Origin: Chitinophagaceae bacterium UBA4857
Lineage (GTDB): Bacteria > Bacteroidota > Bacteroidia > Chitinophagales > Chitinophagaceae
NCBI GenBank assembly: GCA_002399735.1
Contig: DHEF01000037.1
Location: forward strand, 1 to 49,343
Length of the DNA: 49,343 nucleotides
Direction of reading: 5' to 3'
Shown here: in pieces, positions 1 to 8,626 of the stretch
Position numbering within the stretch: position 1 is the stretch's first letter
Layout: each line of letters starts with the position of its first letter
The notes under the pieces: model-generated
Told to the model about the DNA's origin: nothing
Databases searched by the model: none
Seen by the model: the letters and a program-made list of their open reading frames with translations, nothing else
Position numbers and translations under genes: made by a program

Positions 1-6
1 CTAAAG

Positions 7-51
7 GTCGCACTCTTGTACTGTTGTAATTCTATTGAGCAATGTGTACGC
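7..51 (-). repeat. Dispersed intergenic repeat, partial copy (family 1)
   Basis: One arm of the repeat family found throughout this window. It carries the recognisable stretch TTCTATTGAGCAA, also seen in the copy at 26920-27050. No second arm is present here; the window begins just upstream. Confidence 0.6.
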
Positions 52-107
52 TTACTAATTTATTGCAAGGCGTATCTTAATGCTACTTATAAAAGTTTAA
101 AAATATA

Positions 108-136
108 AAGCTGCGATTTATAGTCGCAGCTTTTTT
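108..136 (-). terminator. Hairpin terminator downstream of the YciO-family gene
   Basis: Perfect 9-bp stem AAGCTGCGA / TCGCAGCTT (108-116 / 124-132) with a 7-nt loop. It is flanked by T-rich sequence on both strands, so it may work in both directions. It lies about 55 bp past the stop of the minus-strand gene ending at 190. Confidence 0.75.
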
Positions 137-189
137 AAATTATTATGTAATAAAATTTATCTATTCACATTTGCGTTGCATAAAACTGT

Positions 190-801
190 TTAATCTTCCG
201 ACCACTCACCGGCTCCTTTTCTTATTAACTCAAATGGTTCTTTGGTACAATCAACAACGGTGGATGGTTTTATACCACCAATGCCGCCGTTAACCACAAT
301 GTCCACTTCTTTCATAAAGTTTTCATACATAATTTCAGGATCGGTATAGTCTTCAATATTATCGCCGGGTAAGGAGGCACTTAATATGGGTCGGCCAAGT
401 TCCTGTACAATGGCCTGTGCAATATTATTGTCGGGTACACGCAACCCAATCGTATCTTTTTTGCTCTGTAGTATTTTGGGGACCATTTTACTGGCCGGTA
501 AAATAAAAGTATAAGGACCTGGCAAATGCTCTTTTAAAATACGGTAGGTTGAGGTAGGTAGTTGGCGGCTGTAATCGCTAAGGTGACTTAGGCTGTTACA
601 AATAAATGATAGCTGTGCTTTTTTAGGATCCACTTTTTTTAACCGGCAAATTCTTTCAATAGCTTTGTGTTGTAATATATCGCAACCCAAACCATAAATA
701 GTATCAGTTGGATAAATTATTACACCACCTTTAATTAAGGTTTCCACCACGGTTTTAATTTGTCGTGGCTGCGGATTATCGGGATGTATATGTAAAAGCA
801 T
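190..801 (-). CDS. yciO: YciO/Sua5/YrdC-family threonylcarbamoyl-AMP synthase-like protein
   Basis: A 203-aa single-domain YrdC-fold protein. The N-terminus (HPDNPQ followed by KGGVIIYPTDTIYGLGCD at about residues 24-41) and the motifs GLRVPDN and KPSTVVD match the family that makes threonylcarbamoyl-AMP from threonine, bicarbonate and ATP for the t6A37 modification of ANN-decoding tRNAs. The length and the IHPDNPQ opening resemble E. coli YciO more than TsaC or the longer two-domain Sua5, so the housekeeping t6A role is an inference. No partner t6A gene lies beside it. The ATG at 801 fits the family start, and a strong hairpin lies downstream. Confidence 0.88.
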   Translation of the reverse strand: MLLHIHPDNPQPRQIKTVVETLIKGGVIIYPTDTIYGLGCDILQHKAIERICRLKKVDPKKAQLSFICNSLSHLSDYSRQLPTSTYRILKEHLPGPYTFILPASKMVPKILQSKKDTIGLRVPDNNIAQAIVQELGRPILSASLPGDNIEDYTDPEIMYENFMKEVDIVVNGGIGGIKPSTVVDCTKEPFELIRKGAGEWSED

Positions 802-933
802 ACCTCAAATTTACAACCTTATTTTTTAATGGTTTATTTGAAGGTTTTTTTATAACAATACTGTATTACTTTTAGGTGGAGTAAATTTTAAAACAAGGTT
901 TCCCAATAAAAGTTGGAAACTAACACTATGCTG

Positions 934-1018
934 AATAGCATTACTGTAGCACAATAGTGCAACGCAACCAAACTTCCCTTTTAGGGGCAGGGGGCATAGT
1001 AGTACTGCTACAGACTTA
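934..1018 (+). repeat. Dispersed intergenic repeat, family 1, with a C/G-rich hairpin insert
   Basis: The arms (CTGAATAGCATTACTGTAGCAC and CATAGTAGTACTGCTACAG) match the other copies. Between them is a different insert containing TTCCCTTTTAGGGG and a G-run, which is a common Bacteroidota intergenic palindrome type. It sits just upstream of the cytochrome gene and may supply part of its leader. Confidence 0.6.
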
Positions 1019-1034
1019 ACAAAAAAATTGCCTA

Positions 1035-1427
1035 ATGAAAAATAGAATAAACACTTGGATGGTTTTAACCGGCATTGTATTGCTGGTGGTTAGTGGTATG
1101 GCTGCTACAAAACTGGACCATACAAAAAAACGAAACCTGAAAGTATTACCAAAAGATATTAGCGATGAAAAGCTGGATAGCTTAATGCAAACGTATAATA
1201 AAGCATTGGGTGTTAACTGTGCCTTTTGTCACTCGCCGCATGCCAGTATTAAGGATAGCCTTGATTATGCGCTGGACGGTAACCCGATGAAAGAAGAAGG
1301 ACGTAAGATGATTCAACTTACCATTGACATTAATAAAAACTATTTTCACTACGATAAAACTATTCCGGCAGCATATTTAAATGCTGTTACCTGCATTACT
1401 TGTCACCGTGGAGAACCCTATCCCTGA
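1035..1427 (+). CDS. Small periplasmic c-type cytochrome
   Basis: A 130-aa protein with an N-terminal signal or anchor segment (about residues 8-25, hydrophobic, ending near MAAT) and two haem c motifs: CAFCH at about residues 62-66 and CITCH near the C-terminus (about 120-124). The order and spacing resemble the small cytochromes of Bacteroidota related to the photosynthetic reaction-centre cytochrome c subunit family, which carry electrons in the periplasm. This is a diheme candidate; no distal Met or His ligand can be assigned with certainty. It is a single gene with no haem-lyase or oxidase neighbour. A hairpin follows the stop at 1429-1454. Confidence 0.8.
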   Translation: MKNRINTWMVLTGIVLLVVSGMAATKLDHTKKRNLKVLPKDISDEKLDSLMQTYNKALGVNCAFCHSPHASIKDSLDYALDGNPMKEEGRKMIQLTIDINKNYFHYDKTIPAAYLNAVTCITCHRGEPYP

Positions 1428-1428
1428 T

Positions 1429-1454
1429 AAAGTATTTTTGCCCGGTAATACTTT
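1429..1454 (+). terminator. Inverted repeat after the cytochrome gene
   Basis: Perfect 8-bp arms AAAGTATT / AATACTTT starting in the stop-codon region, with a 10-nt loop. There is no U-tract, so terminator function is only suggested by position. Confidence 0.4.
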
Positions 1455-1507
1455 GGCTAATACTAACAAAATGAATTAATTGTAAAATGTTATGTTGTTT
1501 TACAATT

Positions 1508-1523
1508 GTGCAAACGTTTGCAC
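1508..1523. promoter_or_regulatory. 16-bp perfect palindrome resembling a LacI/PurR-family operator
   Basis: GTGCAAACGTTTGCAC is a perfect palindrome whose core GCAAACGTTTGC is the classic half-site pair of LacI/GalR-family regulators. It lies in the 284-bp gap between the cytochrome and the 7-TM protein. No LacI-family gene is present in the window, so the cognate regulator is unknown. Confidence 0.45.
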
Positions 1524-1711
1524 TTGTATAATAATTACGCAAAAACCACGTAAAAACGCCTAAACGTAATATTACTAGGGGCAAACTTAGTTTTACTGAA
1601 TTTTATATAAAACAGTAACAGATAATATGATATACCAAAAATATCACACTATCTTGTTGTCGCTAACATATAATAACCACCACCATTATCCCTATATGAA
1701 AACCTGTTAAC

Positions 1712-2473
1712 ATGCCTTTATTAGAAACCATAGGATTAATTTCCAGTATTGCCATTGCTTTACCTATAATTGCAATACTAGTATTACGTTTAACCACTTT
1801 TAAAACGTACTCCTTTCTATTACTTTACCTGGTAATGATTTTTGCATATAACTTTTTACAACTGGGTTATATTAGTGCCAGCGAAAATTTTATTGATAAG
1901 GCTGCGGCTGCTGATAATTTTTTAGATGTGCCGTTGATGTTGTTATTTACATTGTCATTATATCCATCAAAATTATTTAAAGGTATAGTAACGGTTGCAG
2001 TGGCGCTGCTTACATTAACATCGGTATTAATTATAAGTATATTAGGTTTTAGTATTTATACAGCTACTTATGTTTTAGGTCCGGGTATATTGATTTTATT
2101 TTTGTTAAGTGTTTACCTTACATGGAATAACCTGCGTTTAAGTGTACGCCGTAAAAGCGCAACCGGCAGGGCTATTATTTCAGCAGGATTATTATTTATG
2201 TATGGCTCGTATTTAATTTTATACACGATTGTGTATGTTTTAAACGACGCCCATATTGAACAGGCCTTATTACTTTTCTACACCTGTACTACTATTGCTT
2301 GTATTGCTATATCAGTTGGAGCATATTTTGAAAGCAGAAGATACTACCGTTTAAAAGAATTAAAAATTACCCGCAAGGAACTTTCGCAGATTTATGGTGG
2401 CCAAAAACAAAATAAGGCCTCTCTGTTAGAAGCGGCCTTATTTCCCGGGGAACAATTTACTGTAAAAAATTAA
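1712..2473 (+). CDS. Seven-transmembrane protein of unknown function
   Basis: A 253-aa protein that I do not assign to a family. Seven hydrophobic segments can be read at about residues 5-26, 32-53, 69-83, 90-111, 115-135, 152-175 and 183-206. They are followed by a hydrophilic, basic tail of about 45 residues, probably cytoplasmic. The layout resembles the 7TM sensor modules found in front of signalling domains, but no output domain is attached. Its stop codon overlaps that of the convergent acyl-CoA dehydrogenase by four bases, so the two genes share a 3' boundary with no room for a terminator. Confidence 0.6.
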   Translation: MPLLETIGLISSIAIALPIIAILVLRLTTFKTYSFLLLYLVMIFAYNFLQLGYISASENFIDKAAAADNFLDVPLMLLFTLSLYPSKLFKGIVTVAVALLTLTSVLIISILGFSIYTATYVLGPGILILFLLSVYLTWNNLRLSVRRKSATGRAIISAGLLFMYGSYLILYTIVYVLNDAHIEQALLLFYTCTTIACIAISVGAYFESRRYYRLKELKITRKELSQIYGGQKQNKASLLEAALFPGEQFTVKN

Positions 2474-4254
2474 AAGCAATATTTGCCTTCGGCAATTACC
2501 TTATCAGCCAGTCGTCTGCGGGCATCTTTTACATTAAATGGTTCTGCTTTTGTAAAGCGGCGTAAGCCCATTAATATCATACGTTGTTCATCGCCTTCGG
2601 CAAATGCATTTAGGGCATCTTTACCCGATTTTAAAATTTTATCGGCAGCGTCGTATAAATAAGTACGCATAATATCCTGCTGCAATGTGGTGTTTTCTTC
2701 GCCTTTAGCCTGCGATAATTTTATTACACGCAGTAAAACACTTTCGGCATTAAATATTTCTATAGCCATATCCGACAGGTTCATTAATACTTCCTGTTCA
2801 CCTTCAATTTTCACCATCAACTTTTGCACGGCTGCGCCGGCTGCAATTAAAATGGCTTTTTTAAAGTTGGCAATTAATTTCAACTCACGGCTAAAAGTCG
2901 TTTCTTCTTCGCTGCCAAAATCGGGAATGCTCATCAAATCTTTTTGTGCATTCATGGCTGGCCCCATTAAATCCAAACGTCCGCCCATGGCACGTTTCAG
3001 CGTCATATCTAAAATAAGCAAACGGTTAATTTCGTTTGTGCCTTCGTAAATTCGGTTAATACGGCTGTCACGGTAAGCACGGGAAATATTATACTCCGCA
3101 CTAAAACCATTACCACCATGTATTTGTACACCTTCATCCACTACAAAATCCAACACTTCACTACCATATACTTTTAACATAGCACATTCAATAGCATATT
3201 CTTCGGCGGCACCTAATAAAGCATCATTAAATTGTTTACCACTTGCCAGCAATGCTTTTTCTTTTTCATCTATCCATGCGGCAGTACGGTACAATACCGA
3301 TTCGGCCACATAGTTTTTAATAGCCATTTCGGCTATCTTATGTTTTATAGCACCAAAGTTGGCAATAGGTTGTTTAAACTGCTCACGGGTTTTAGCATAC
3401 ACAACCGATATATTCATGGAACGACGGGCACCACCCAATGCTGCTGCACATAATTTTAAACGGCCAATATTTAAAATATTAAAAGCAATTTTATGGCCTT
3501 TACCAATTTCGCCCAATACATTTTCTACAGGCACTTTTGCATCCTGAAAATATAGTTGTACGGTCGATGAGCCTTTAATACCCATCTTATGTTCCTCAGG
3601 GCCTTGTGTAAATCCTTCGGTACCACGCTCCACAATAAAGCCGGTAAATTTATCACCATCTACTTTTGCAAACACCGTGTACACGTGTGCAAAACCGCCA
3701 TTGGTAATCCAGCATTTTTGCCCGTTTAAAATATAGTGTTTACCATCCTCACTCAACTTGGCTGTAGTCTTTGCGCTTAATGCATCACTACCGCTGTTAG
3801 GCTCTGTAAGTCCGTAGGCACCTGCCCATTCGCCGGTAATTAATTTAGGAATGTATTTTTGTTTTTGTTCCTCGTTACCAAAGTATAAAATGGGCAATGT
3901 ACCAATACCCGAATGTGCTGCCACAGCTACGGAAAAAGAGTAACCGCCGCCTAAGTATTCATTAATAATGGTAGAGGTAACAAAGTCTTTACCCATACCG
4001 CCATACTCTTCCGGAAACGCGGTAGAAAGTAAACCCTGTTCACCGGCTTTAGCCACCAGCGATGGCATTAAACCTGCTTCCAGCGCATCAATACGATCCA
4101 GATTGGGATATACTTCCATATCCAAAAACTGGTCGCACATTTCTTTAATCATTAACTGCTCTTCTGTAAAATCATCGGCAGTAAATGTGTCTTCCGGCGC
4201 AGATGTTTTTATTAACCACTCGCCTCCTTTTAATGTTTCTTTTTCTGTTGGCAT
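2470..4254 (-). CDS. Acyl-CoA dehydrogenase, long form
   Basis: A 594-aa flavoprotein that would oxidise acyl-CoA to trans-2-enoyl-CoA in fatty-acid beta-oxidation. The N-terminal helical domain starts at about residue 25, the middle beta domain includes GLTEPNSGSDA, and the C-terminal domain carries IYEGTNEINR, where the catalytic glutamate of the family lies. It is about 200 residues longer than the basic ACAD, as in VLCAD-like enzymes common in Bacteroidota, with an extra C-terminal helical region from about residue 430. The N-terminal extension before the fold is short. The nearest neighbour upstream is a MarR regulator on the same strand, about 190 bp away across a repeat. Confidence 0.9.
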   Translation of the reverse strand: MPTEKETLKGGEWLIKTSAPEDTFTADDFTEEQLMIKEMCDQFLDMEVYPNLDRIDALEAGLMPSLVAKAGEQGLLSTAFPEEYGGMGKDFVTSTIINEYLGGGYSFSVAVAAHSGIGTLPILYFGNEEQKQKYIPKLITGEWAGAYGLTEPNSGSDALSAKTTAKLSEDGKHYILNGQKCWITNGGFAHVYTVFAKVDGDKFTGFIVERGTEGFTQGPEEHKMGIKGSSTVQLYFQDAKVPVENVLGEIGKGHKIAFNILNIGRLKLCAAALGGARRSMNISVVYAKTREQFKQPIANFGAIKHKIAEMAIKNYVAESVLYRTAAWIDEKEKALLASGKQFNDALLGAAEEYAIECAMLKVYGSEVLDFVVDEGVQIHGGNGFSAEYNISRAYRDSRINRIYEGTNEINRLLILDMTLKRAMGGRLDLMGPAMNAQKDLMSIPDFGSEEETTFSRELKLIANFKKAILIAAGAAVQKLMVKIEGEQEVLMNLSDMAIEIFNAESVLLRVIKLSQAKGEENTTLQQDIMRTYLYDAADKILKSGKDALNAFAEGDEQRMILMGLRRFTKAEPFNVKDARRRLADKVIAEGKYCF

Positions 4255-4316
4255 AGCTTTGTGAGTTATAAGTTTTAAGTATTAAGTTTTAAGTTTGTGT
4301 ACACCAGATTTTTATG

Positions 4317-4413
4317 TTATCAGCTGTATTACTACTATCATCGTCTGTTGTGTCACTCACTGCATCGTTCTGTAATTCTATTCGGCATTGTGTAAGTGTT
4401 CCTATATTCAGCC
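4317..4413 (-). repeat. Dispersed intergenic repeat, family 1, simple form
   Basis: Contains ACTACTATCATCGTCTGTTGTG (the arm shared with 26936-26957) and TTCTATTCGGCATTGTGTAA, with no large central hairpin. It is flanked by AAGTTTTAAG and TTAAGC-type simple repeats (4270-4290 and 4410-4450). Confidence 0.6.
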
Positions 4414-4447
4414 TTAAGCATTATGCTTTAAGCTTTCGGCTTTCAGC

Positions 4448-4888
4448 TTACTTTAAATTATCATACACCACCTGCAACACCTCTTTACATATTTCTACCT
4501 TTTCCGGCGATACGCCTTCTAATGCTTCGTTCAATGTTTCTTCGGCAATATCCATGCTTTCCTGCTGTAGTTTTTGCGCTTGTTTGGTAAGGTATATACG
4601 GTTAATACGCCTGTCGTTTTCGGCAGCAATACGTTTTACCAATCCGGCCTTTTCCAGGTTATCTACCAAACGGGTAATACTTGGCTTATCCCGAAAAGTA
4701 GCTTTACACAAATCCTGCTGACTAATACCCTCCTGTTTCCACAAATGGTATAATACACTCCATTGCTCAATCGTCAGGTTAAGCGAAGCCGTATTAAATT
4801 TTTTTTGCAGCCGGCGGGCTATAGCAATAGATGCCTTACCCGTGATAAAGCTGTATAATTCTCCTCTTTTAAAATGGTTGTTTGGCAT
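4448..4888 (-). CDS. MarR-family transcriptional regulator
   Basis: A 146-aa winged-helix regulator. The DNA-binding region is at about residues 45-95: ISQQDLCKATFRDKPSITRLVDNLEKAG is the recognition helix-turn-helix, and VKRIAAENDRRINRIYLT is the beta-wing with its conserved D-R pair. Flanking helices form the usual dimer interface. It diverges from the alpha/beta hydrolase gene across a 131-bp gap, and an inverted repeat directly abuts its start codon, consistent with autorepression. The acyl-CoA dehydrogenase lies downstream on the same strand, so control of acyl metabolism is possible, but this is inferred only from position. Confidence 0.85.
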   Translation of the reverse strand: MPNNHFKRGELYSFITGKASIAIARRLQKKFNTASLNLTIEQWSVLYHLWKQEGISQQDLCKATFRDKPSITRLVDNLEKAGLVKRIAAENDRRINRIYLTKQAQKLQQESMDIAEETLNEALEGVSPEKVEICKEVLQVVYDNLK

Positions 4889-4890
4889 AC

Positions 4891-4906
4891 AGTTGTTTGT
4901 GCAACT
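4891..4906. promoter_or_regulatory. Candidate MarR operator
   Basis: Inverted repeat AGTTG-6 nt-CAACT two bases upstream of the marR-like start codon. MarR proteins often bind such sites next to their own gene. The arms are short, so chance is possible. Confidence 0.3.
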
Positions 4907-5019
4907 AATTTATATAAAAGTAATTTTTTTTTCTTTTTTTACAAAAAAACTTTTGTTAAGGCTTTAATAGGGGTGTAAACAAATACATATGCTCACTAAT
5001 AATTAACTTCCGCATTTGT

Positions 5020-5844
5020 ATGCAACAAGTAGGTTTACCGTTTAATAATTCGCTGATTAATGTAAATGTGTGGGGCAATGGTCCACTTTTGCTGTTATGC
5101 TTTCATGGCTATGGCGAAACGGCTATGCATTTTCAATTTTTGCAAGCCTTGCAAAATAGTTATACGATTGCTGCTATTGATTTACCTTTTCACGGGCAAA
5201 CAACCTGGAACGAAACAGCTAAACTAAAACCGCAGGAACTGGTTTCAATTATTGAAATATTAGAAACTCGCTTACGAGCAACTAATCCGCAATTACAGGA
5301 AAAAATTACATTATTGGGTTACAGTCTTGGTGGTCGCATTGCACTTAGTCTGTACCAACTTATGGCCGGTAAAATTAACAAACTGGTATTGCTGGCACCT
5401 GACGGACTAAAACTAAACAAGTGGTATTGGCTGGCTACACAAACTACATTAGGGAACAGGCTTTTTAAATATACGGTACAGCATCCCGGCTGGTTTTTTA
5501 CAACGCTTAATTTATTAAACAAAGTAGGTGCGGTCAATAGTAGCATTTATAAGTTTGTGAACTATTACATTGGCGACCCTGTAGTGCGTAATTCGTTATA
5601 CCATCGTTGGACAACCCTCTCCTTATTCAAGCCTGATTTAAACAATATAAAAAAGCAAATAACGCAACAAGCTACCCGTATAAATTTAGTTTATGGCCAA
5701 TACGACCGTATCATATTATCGGTAGTAGGAGAAAGGTTTAAAAAAGGTATTGAGGACTACTGTACCATAAAAATATTACCCGCCGGGCACCAAGTATTAC
5801 ACGAAAAATGGCTACCCTATATTGAAAAAGCACTGTATACATAA
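5020..5844 (+). CDS. Alpha/beta-fold hydrolase
   Basis: A 274-aa cytoplasmic alpha/beta hydrolase with no signal peptide. The oxyanion-side HGYGET is at about residue 29. The nucleophile elbow GYSLGG places the catalytic Ser at 102. An acid candidate lies in YGQYDRI (about 229) and the catalytic His in PAGHQVLHE near the C-terminus. It is of the MenH/BioH-like small-hydrolase type, but the substrate cannot be read from sequence. It diverges from the MarR regulator, which may control it, and is followed by fabG on the same strand 127 bp downstream. Confidence 0.85.
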   Translation: MQQVGLPFNNSLINVNVWGNGPLLLLCFHGYGETAMHFQFLQALQNSYTIAAIDLPFHGQTTWNETAKLKPQELVSIIEILETRLRATNPQLQEKITLLGYSLGGRIALSLYQLMAGKINKLVLLAPDGLKLNKWYWLATQTTLGNRLFKYTVQHPGWFFTTLNLLNKVGAVNSSIYKFVNYYIGDPVVRNSLYHRWTTLSLFKPDLNNIKKQITQQATRINLVYGQYDRIILSVVGERFKKGIEDYCTIKILPAGHQVLHEKWLPYIEKALYT

Positions 5845-5971
5845 GGATTACAGCCCTTGTTTGTTTTTGAATACATAAAATATGCTTATTTTGCCCCCGT
5901 TGTTTTTTAAAGGAACATAATAAGGAAACAACCTATTTAACAAGGAATAAGTAAAACGCTATAACTACATT

Positions 5972-6727
5972 ATGAAATTACTAGAAAACAAAGTTGCCAT
6001 TGTAACCGGCGCAGCTCGCGGTATTGGCGAGGCTATTGCATTATTATTTGCCGAACATGGCGCCCATATAGCATTTAGTTATGTAAGCGACAGCAGCGCA
6101 GAAAAAGCGGCTGCATTAGAAACAAAACTACAGGCTTTTGGTGTTAAAGCTAAGGCTTATCAAAGTAATGCCGGTGATTTTGCGCAATGCGAAAGTTTTG
6201 TAAACGATGTATTGAAAGAGTTTGGTACTGTAGATATTTGTATAAACAATGCCGGTATATCAAAAGATAACCTGTTACTACGTATGACACCCGAGCAATG
6301 GAATGATGTTATACAGGTAAACCTGAACGGTGCATTTTATATGACCAAACAAGTAATCAGGCCCATGATGAAAGCCAAAAGCGGCGTTATTATCAACATG
6401 AGTTCAGTAATTGGCGAGTTGGGTAATGCGGGACAAAGCAGTTACTCCGCTTCTAAAGCCGGTGTTATTGGTTTTACTAAATCGGTAGCTCGTGAGTTAG
6501 GCAGCCGCAACATACGTTGTAATGCTATTGCACCGGGGTTTGTAGAAACGGATATGACCAGTTACTTAAAAGACGGCGAAGGGGCCGAAAAGTATAAAGC
6601 AGATATTCCTTTAGGTCGTTTTGCAGAAGCCATTGAAATTGCCAACGCAGCACTGTATTTATCAAGCGATATGGGCCGTTATGTTACCGGCCAGGTATTA
6701 AGCGTTTGTGGCGGTATGAATATGTAA
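5972..6727 (+). CDS. fabG: 3-oxoacyl-[acyl-carrier-protein] reductase-like SDR
   Basis: A 251-aa classical short-chain dehydrogenase/reductase. The NAD(P)-binding TGAARGIG is at 12-19, the NNAG motif at about 92-95, and the catalytic Ser145, Tyr158 and Lys162 lie in SSVIG and YSASK. Full length and high similarity to FabG support reduction of 3-oxoacyl-ACP in fatty-acid synthesis. Other SDR substrates remain possible because no other fab gene is adjacent. A strong terminator follows the stop. Confidence 0.88.
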   Translation: MKLLENKVAIVTGAARGIGEAIALLFAEHGAHIAFSYVSDSSAEKAAALETKLQAFGVKAKAYQSNAGDFAQCESFVNDVLKEFGTVDICINNAGISKDNLLLRMTPEQWNDVIQVNLNGAFYMTKQVIRPMMKAKSGVIINMSSVIGELGNAGQSSYSASKAGVIGFTKSVARELGSRNIRCNAIAPGFVETDMTSYLKDGEGAEKYKADIPLGRFAEAIEIANAALYLSSDMGRYVTGQVLSVCGGMNM

Positions 6728-6751
6728 GAAGATTTTAAAAAATAGTAGCTA

Positions 6752-6787
6752 AAGCAAACAACATGTAAATGTTGTTTGCTTTTTTTA
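6752..6787 (+). terminator. Rho-independent terminator after fabG
   Basis: Perfect 12-bp stem AGCAAACAACAT / ATGTTGTTTGCT (6753-6764 / 6769-6780), loop of 4 nt, then a run of T. Confidence 0.9.
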
Positions 6788-6862
6788 TTTAAATGGTTAG
6801 GCATGCAGCGCTTAACGTAATATTGTTGTTATGGGTATTATTATAACGTTAAACAAAAGGGA

Positions 6863-7720
6863 ATGAAAATAATTAGGCATACCTGTACTATCGTTTTTCT
6901 TTTGTTTCTGTATGCCTGTATTGGACCCCGTTATTATACTTATAGTCCGGTACCGGCTCCTGCCCCTTTTTTTACTTCAAAAAATAATAGTACTATCGAT
7001 GTTCAAGCTACATCTTCACTCGAATTTGAGTCCGGACATAAGGATAAATCAATTGGTGTAAAAGTAAATGCGGCATATGCGCTTACCAATCATTTTGCTA
7101 TTACTACCTCTTTTGATAAAGTGTATCAGGTAGATAACTACAGCAGAAATTGGAACGATGGTGTTCTGGATTACGACAGTAACAGTATAAGATATCATAA
7201 ATATTTATGGGAGGCCGGTATAGGCTATTTTACACGTATGGGTGAGTCAAAAACATTTTTTAATATTTATGCTGGTATAGGTCTCGGTAAAGATAAAGTA
7301 AGAGATCAAGGCTGGCTGGCAGATAATAAACTTCCTGAAAACGGCTTCCATAATCGAATTCAAAAATTTTGGCTACAGCCCGCCTTACATTTTATTTCAG
7401 GTAAAAGAGTAAGTTTTGGTGTAGGTACAAGGCTTGTTCTGTTAAAGCACCAACAGGTCTCCACTTCATTTACACAAGTGCAATTAGACCATAGAGATTT
7501 ACAGTCAATAGGACGCAGAAGTTTTTTTTATGTAGAACCACATTTGAATACCAGGATGACCGTTTATCCAAAATGGTTAAGCGTTAATATTGGACTGGGT
7601 TTTTGCCCCAGTGTACAAACTGATAACGATGTAGTGAATGATAAATCAAGACAAAGAAACCGCTATGTGATTGGTAGTTTGGGTTTAAGTTTCGATCTTC
7701 ATAAAATAAGCATAAAATAA
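6863..7720 (+). CDS. Outer-membrane-associated lipoprotein, beta-rich, first of a tandem pair
   Basis: A 285-aa protein with a lipoprotein-type signal (hydrophobic FLLFLYAC, lipobox Cys at about residue 19, then IGPRYYTYSP). The body is built of alternating hydrophobic strands with aromatic ends (AAYALTNHFAITTSF, GIGYFTR, IGLGKDK, GLSFDL), as expected for a small outer-membrane beta-barrel or surface beta-sandwich. I do not recognise a named family. The next gene, 6 bp downstream, is a clear paralogue with the same domain order (YYTYSP / YYAHAP openings, AYALTNHFA / AYAITNNIA), so this is a recent tandem duplication transcribed as one operon. Confidence 0.65.
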   Translation: MKIIRHTCTIVFLLFLYACIGPRYYTYSPVPAPAPFFTSKNNSTIDVQATSSLEFESGHKDKSIGVKVNAAYALTNHFAITTSFDKVYQVDNYSRNWNDGVLDYDSNSIRYHKYLWEAGIGYFTRMGESKTFFNIYAGIGLGKDKVRDQGWLADNKLPENGFHNRIQKFWLQPALHFISGKRVSFGVGTRLVLLKHQQVSTSFTQVQLDHRDLQSIGRRSFFYVEPHLNTRMTVYPKWLSVNIGLGFCPSVQTDNDVVNDKSRQRNRYVIGSLGLSFDLHKISIK

Positions 7721-7726
7721 CTAAAC

Positions 7727-8584
7727 ATGAGTATCCTGTCTTTAAGAAAATATGTGTGGGTTATTTATCTATATGCCGCCTATGGTTTGTTCAGCGCCTG
7801 CAAAACACCACAGTATTATGCACATGCACCATCTTCCGTAAATAATCCGTTTTTGCAAAAAAGAAATGACACACGTTTAACCGGTAATTTATTGTTGGGC
7901 GACGGAACAAACACACCGGGTGTTGATGTACAAGGGGCATACGCTATTACCAATAATATAGCGGTGGCCGCATCGTTTACAAAACGTTTTGAAAGAGACA
8001 GGTATAGGGATTATGATGCCGGCATATTTGGATCAAGCGATGACAGTGGTACTACAAGATATACCCGTAATATGACAGAGTTGGCAGTAGGTTATTTTGT
8101 ACCATTAAACGAAAGAAAATCCGTAGTAGTAAATGTGTTCGGCGGAGCAGGTGTTGGTAAAAATGTTTTAAGCGATACAAAAAGGGATGCTAGCAATAAT
8201 ATTGTTGAAAATGATTACAATGTGCCGGTAAGAAAGTTTTTTGTTCAGCCATCGATAAACTTTATTAAGGCAAAGGTTTTATCTTTTGGTGTTGCGGCCA
8301 AAGCATCCTGGATACATTTTGGTAACGCCAATACCAATTTTACATCACAGGAGTTGCTAGAAACCGGACTTGCGAAATATACCAACGTTACTCGTTTTTT
8401 CTTTGAGCCAGCTTTTATTTCACAGTACAGGTTTAAGGAGAGTGGCGTAGCCTTAAATGCAAATATTAATTTTTTAGCTTTTCCCAATAACAAAAATGAT
8501 TCTTATGTATATGAAACGGCTAAAGTAAGAGCTATAACTGTTTCGTTAGGAGCAACCTTATTGTTAGATAAATTTTTCAAATAA
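7727..8584 (+). CDS. Outer-membrane-associated lipoprotein, second of a tandem pair
   Basis: A 285-aa paralogue of the preceding gene, the same length. The signal peptide ends at a lipobox (FSACKTPQYYAHAP, Cys about 25). Shared landmarks include YAITNNIAVAASF, GYFVPLNERKS, GGAGVGKN, FVQPSINF and a terminal VSLGATLLLDKFF strand. It lies 6 bp after the first paralogue and shares its operon. The stop codon is embedded in the stem of the bidirectional terminator that separates it from lysS. Function unknown; a surface or barrel protein is inferred. Confidence 0.65.
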   Translation: MSILSLRKYVWVIYLYAAYGLFSACKTPQYYAHAPSSVNNPFLQKRNDTRLTGNLLLGDGTNTPGVDVQGAYAITNNIAVAASFTKRFERDRYRDYDAGIFGSSDDSGTTRYTRNMTELAVGYFVPLNERKSVVVNVFGGAGVGKNVLSDTKRDASNNIVENDYNVPVRKFFVQPSINFIKAKVLSFGVAAKASWIHFGNANTNFTSQELLETGLAKYTNVTRFFFEPAFISQYRFKESGVALNANINFLAFPNNKNDSYVYETAKVRAITVSLGATLLLDKFFK

Positions 8585-8617
8585 AGCAAAAGCCTCACTA
8601 AGTGAGGCTTTTGCTTT
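8583..8617. terminator. Bidirectional terminator between the lipoprotein pair and lysS
   Basis: A 17-bp perfect palindromic stem (8583-8599 / 8601-8617) with A-rich and T-rich flanks on both sides. It includes the stop codon of the plus-strand gene and lies 10 bp past the lysS stop, so it can serve both convergent genes. Confidence 0.9.
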
Positions 8618-8626
8618 TATCGTTTA

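Noticed and set aside
2687..3049. ORFs antisense to the acyl-CoA dehydrogenase and to other long genes
   Set aside because: Shadows of strong coding genes on the other strand, with low-complexity Ser/Ile-rich products.
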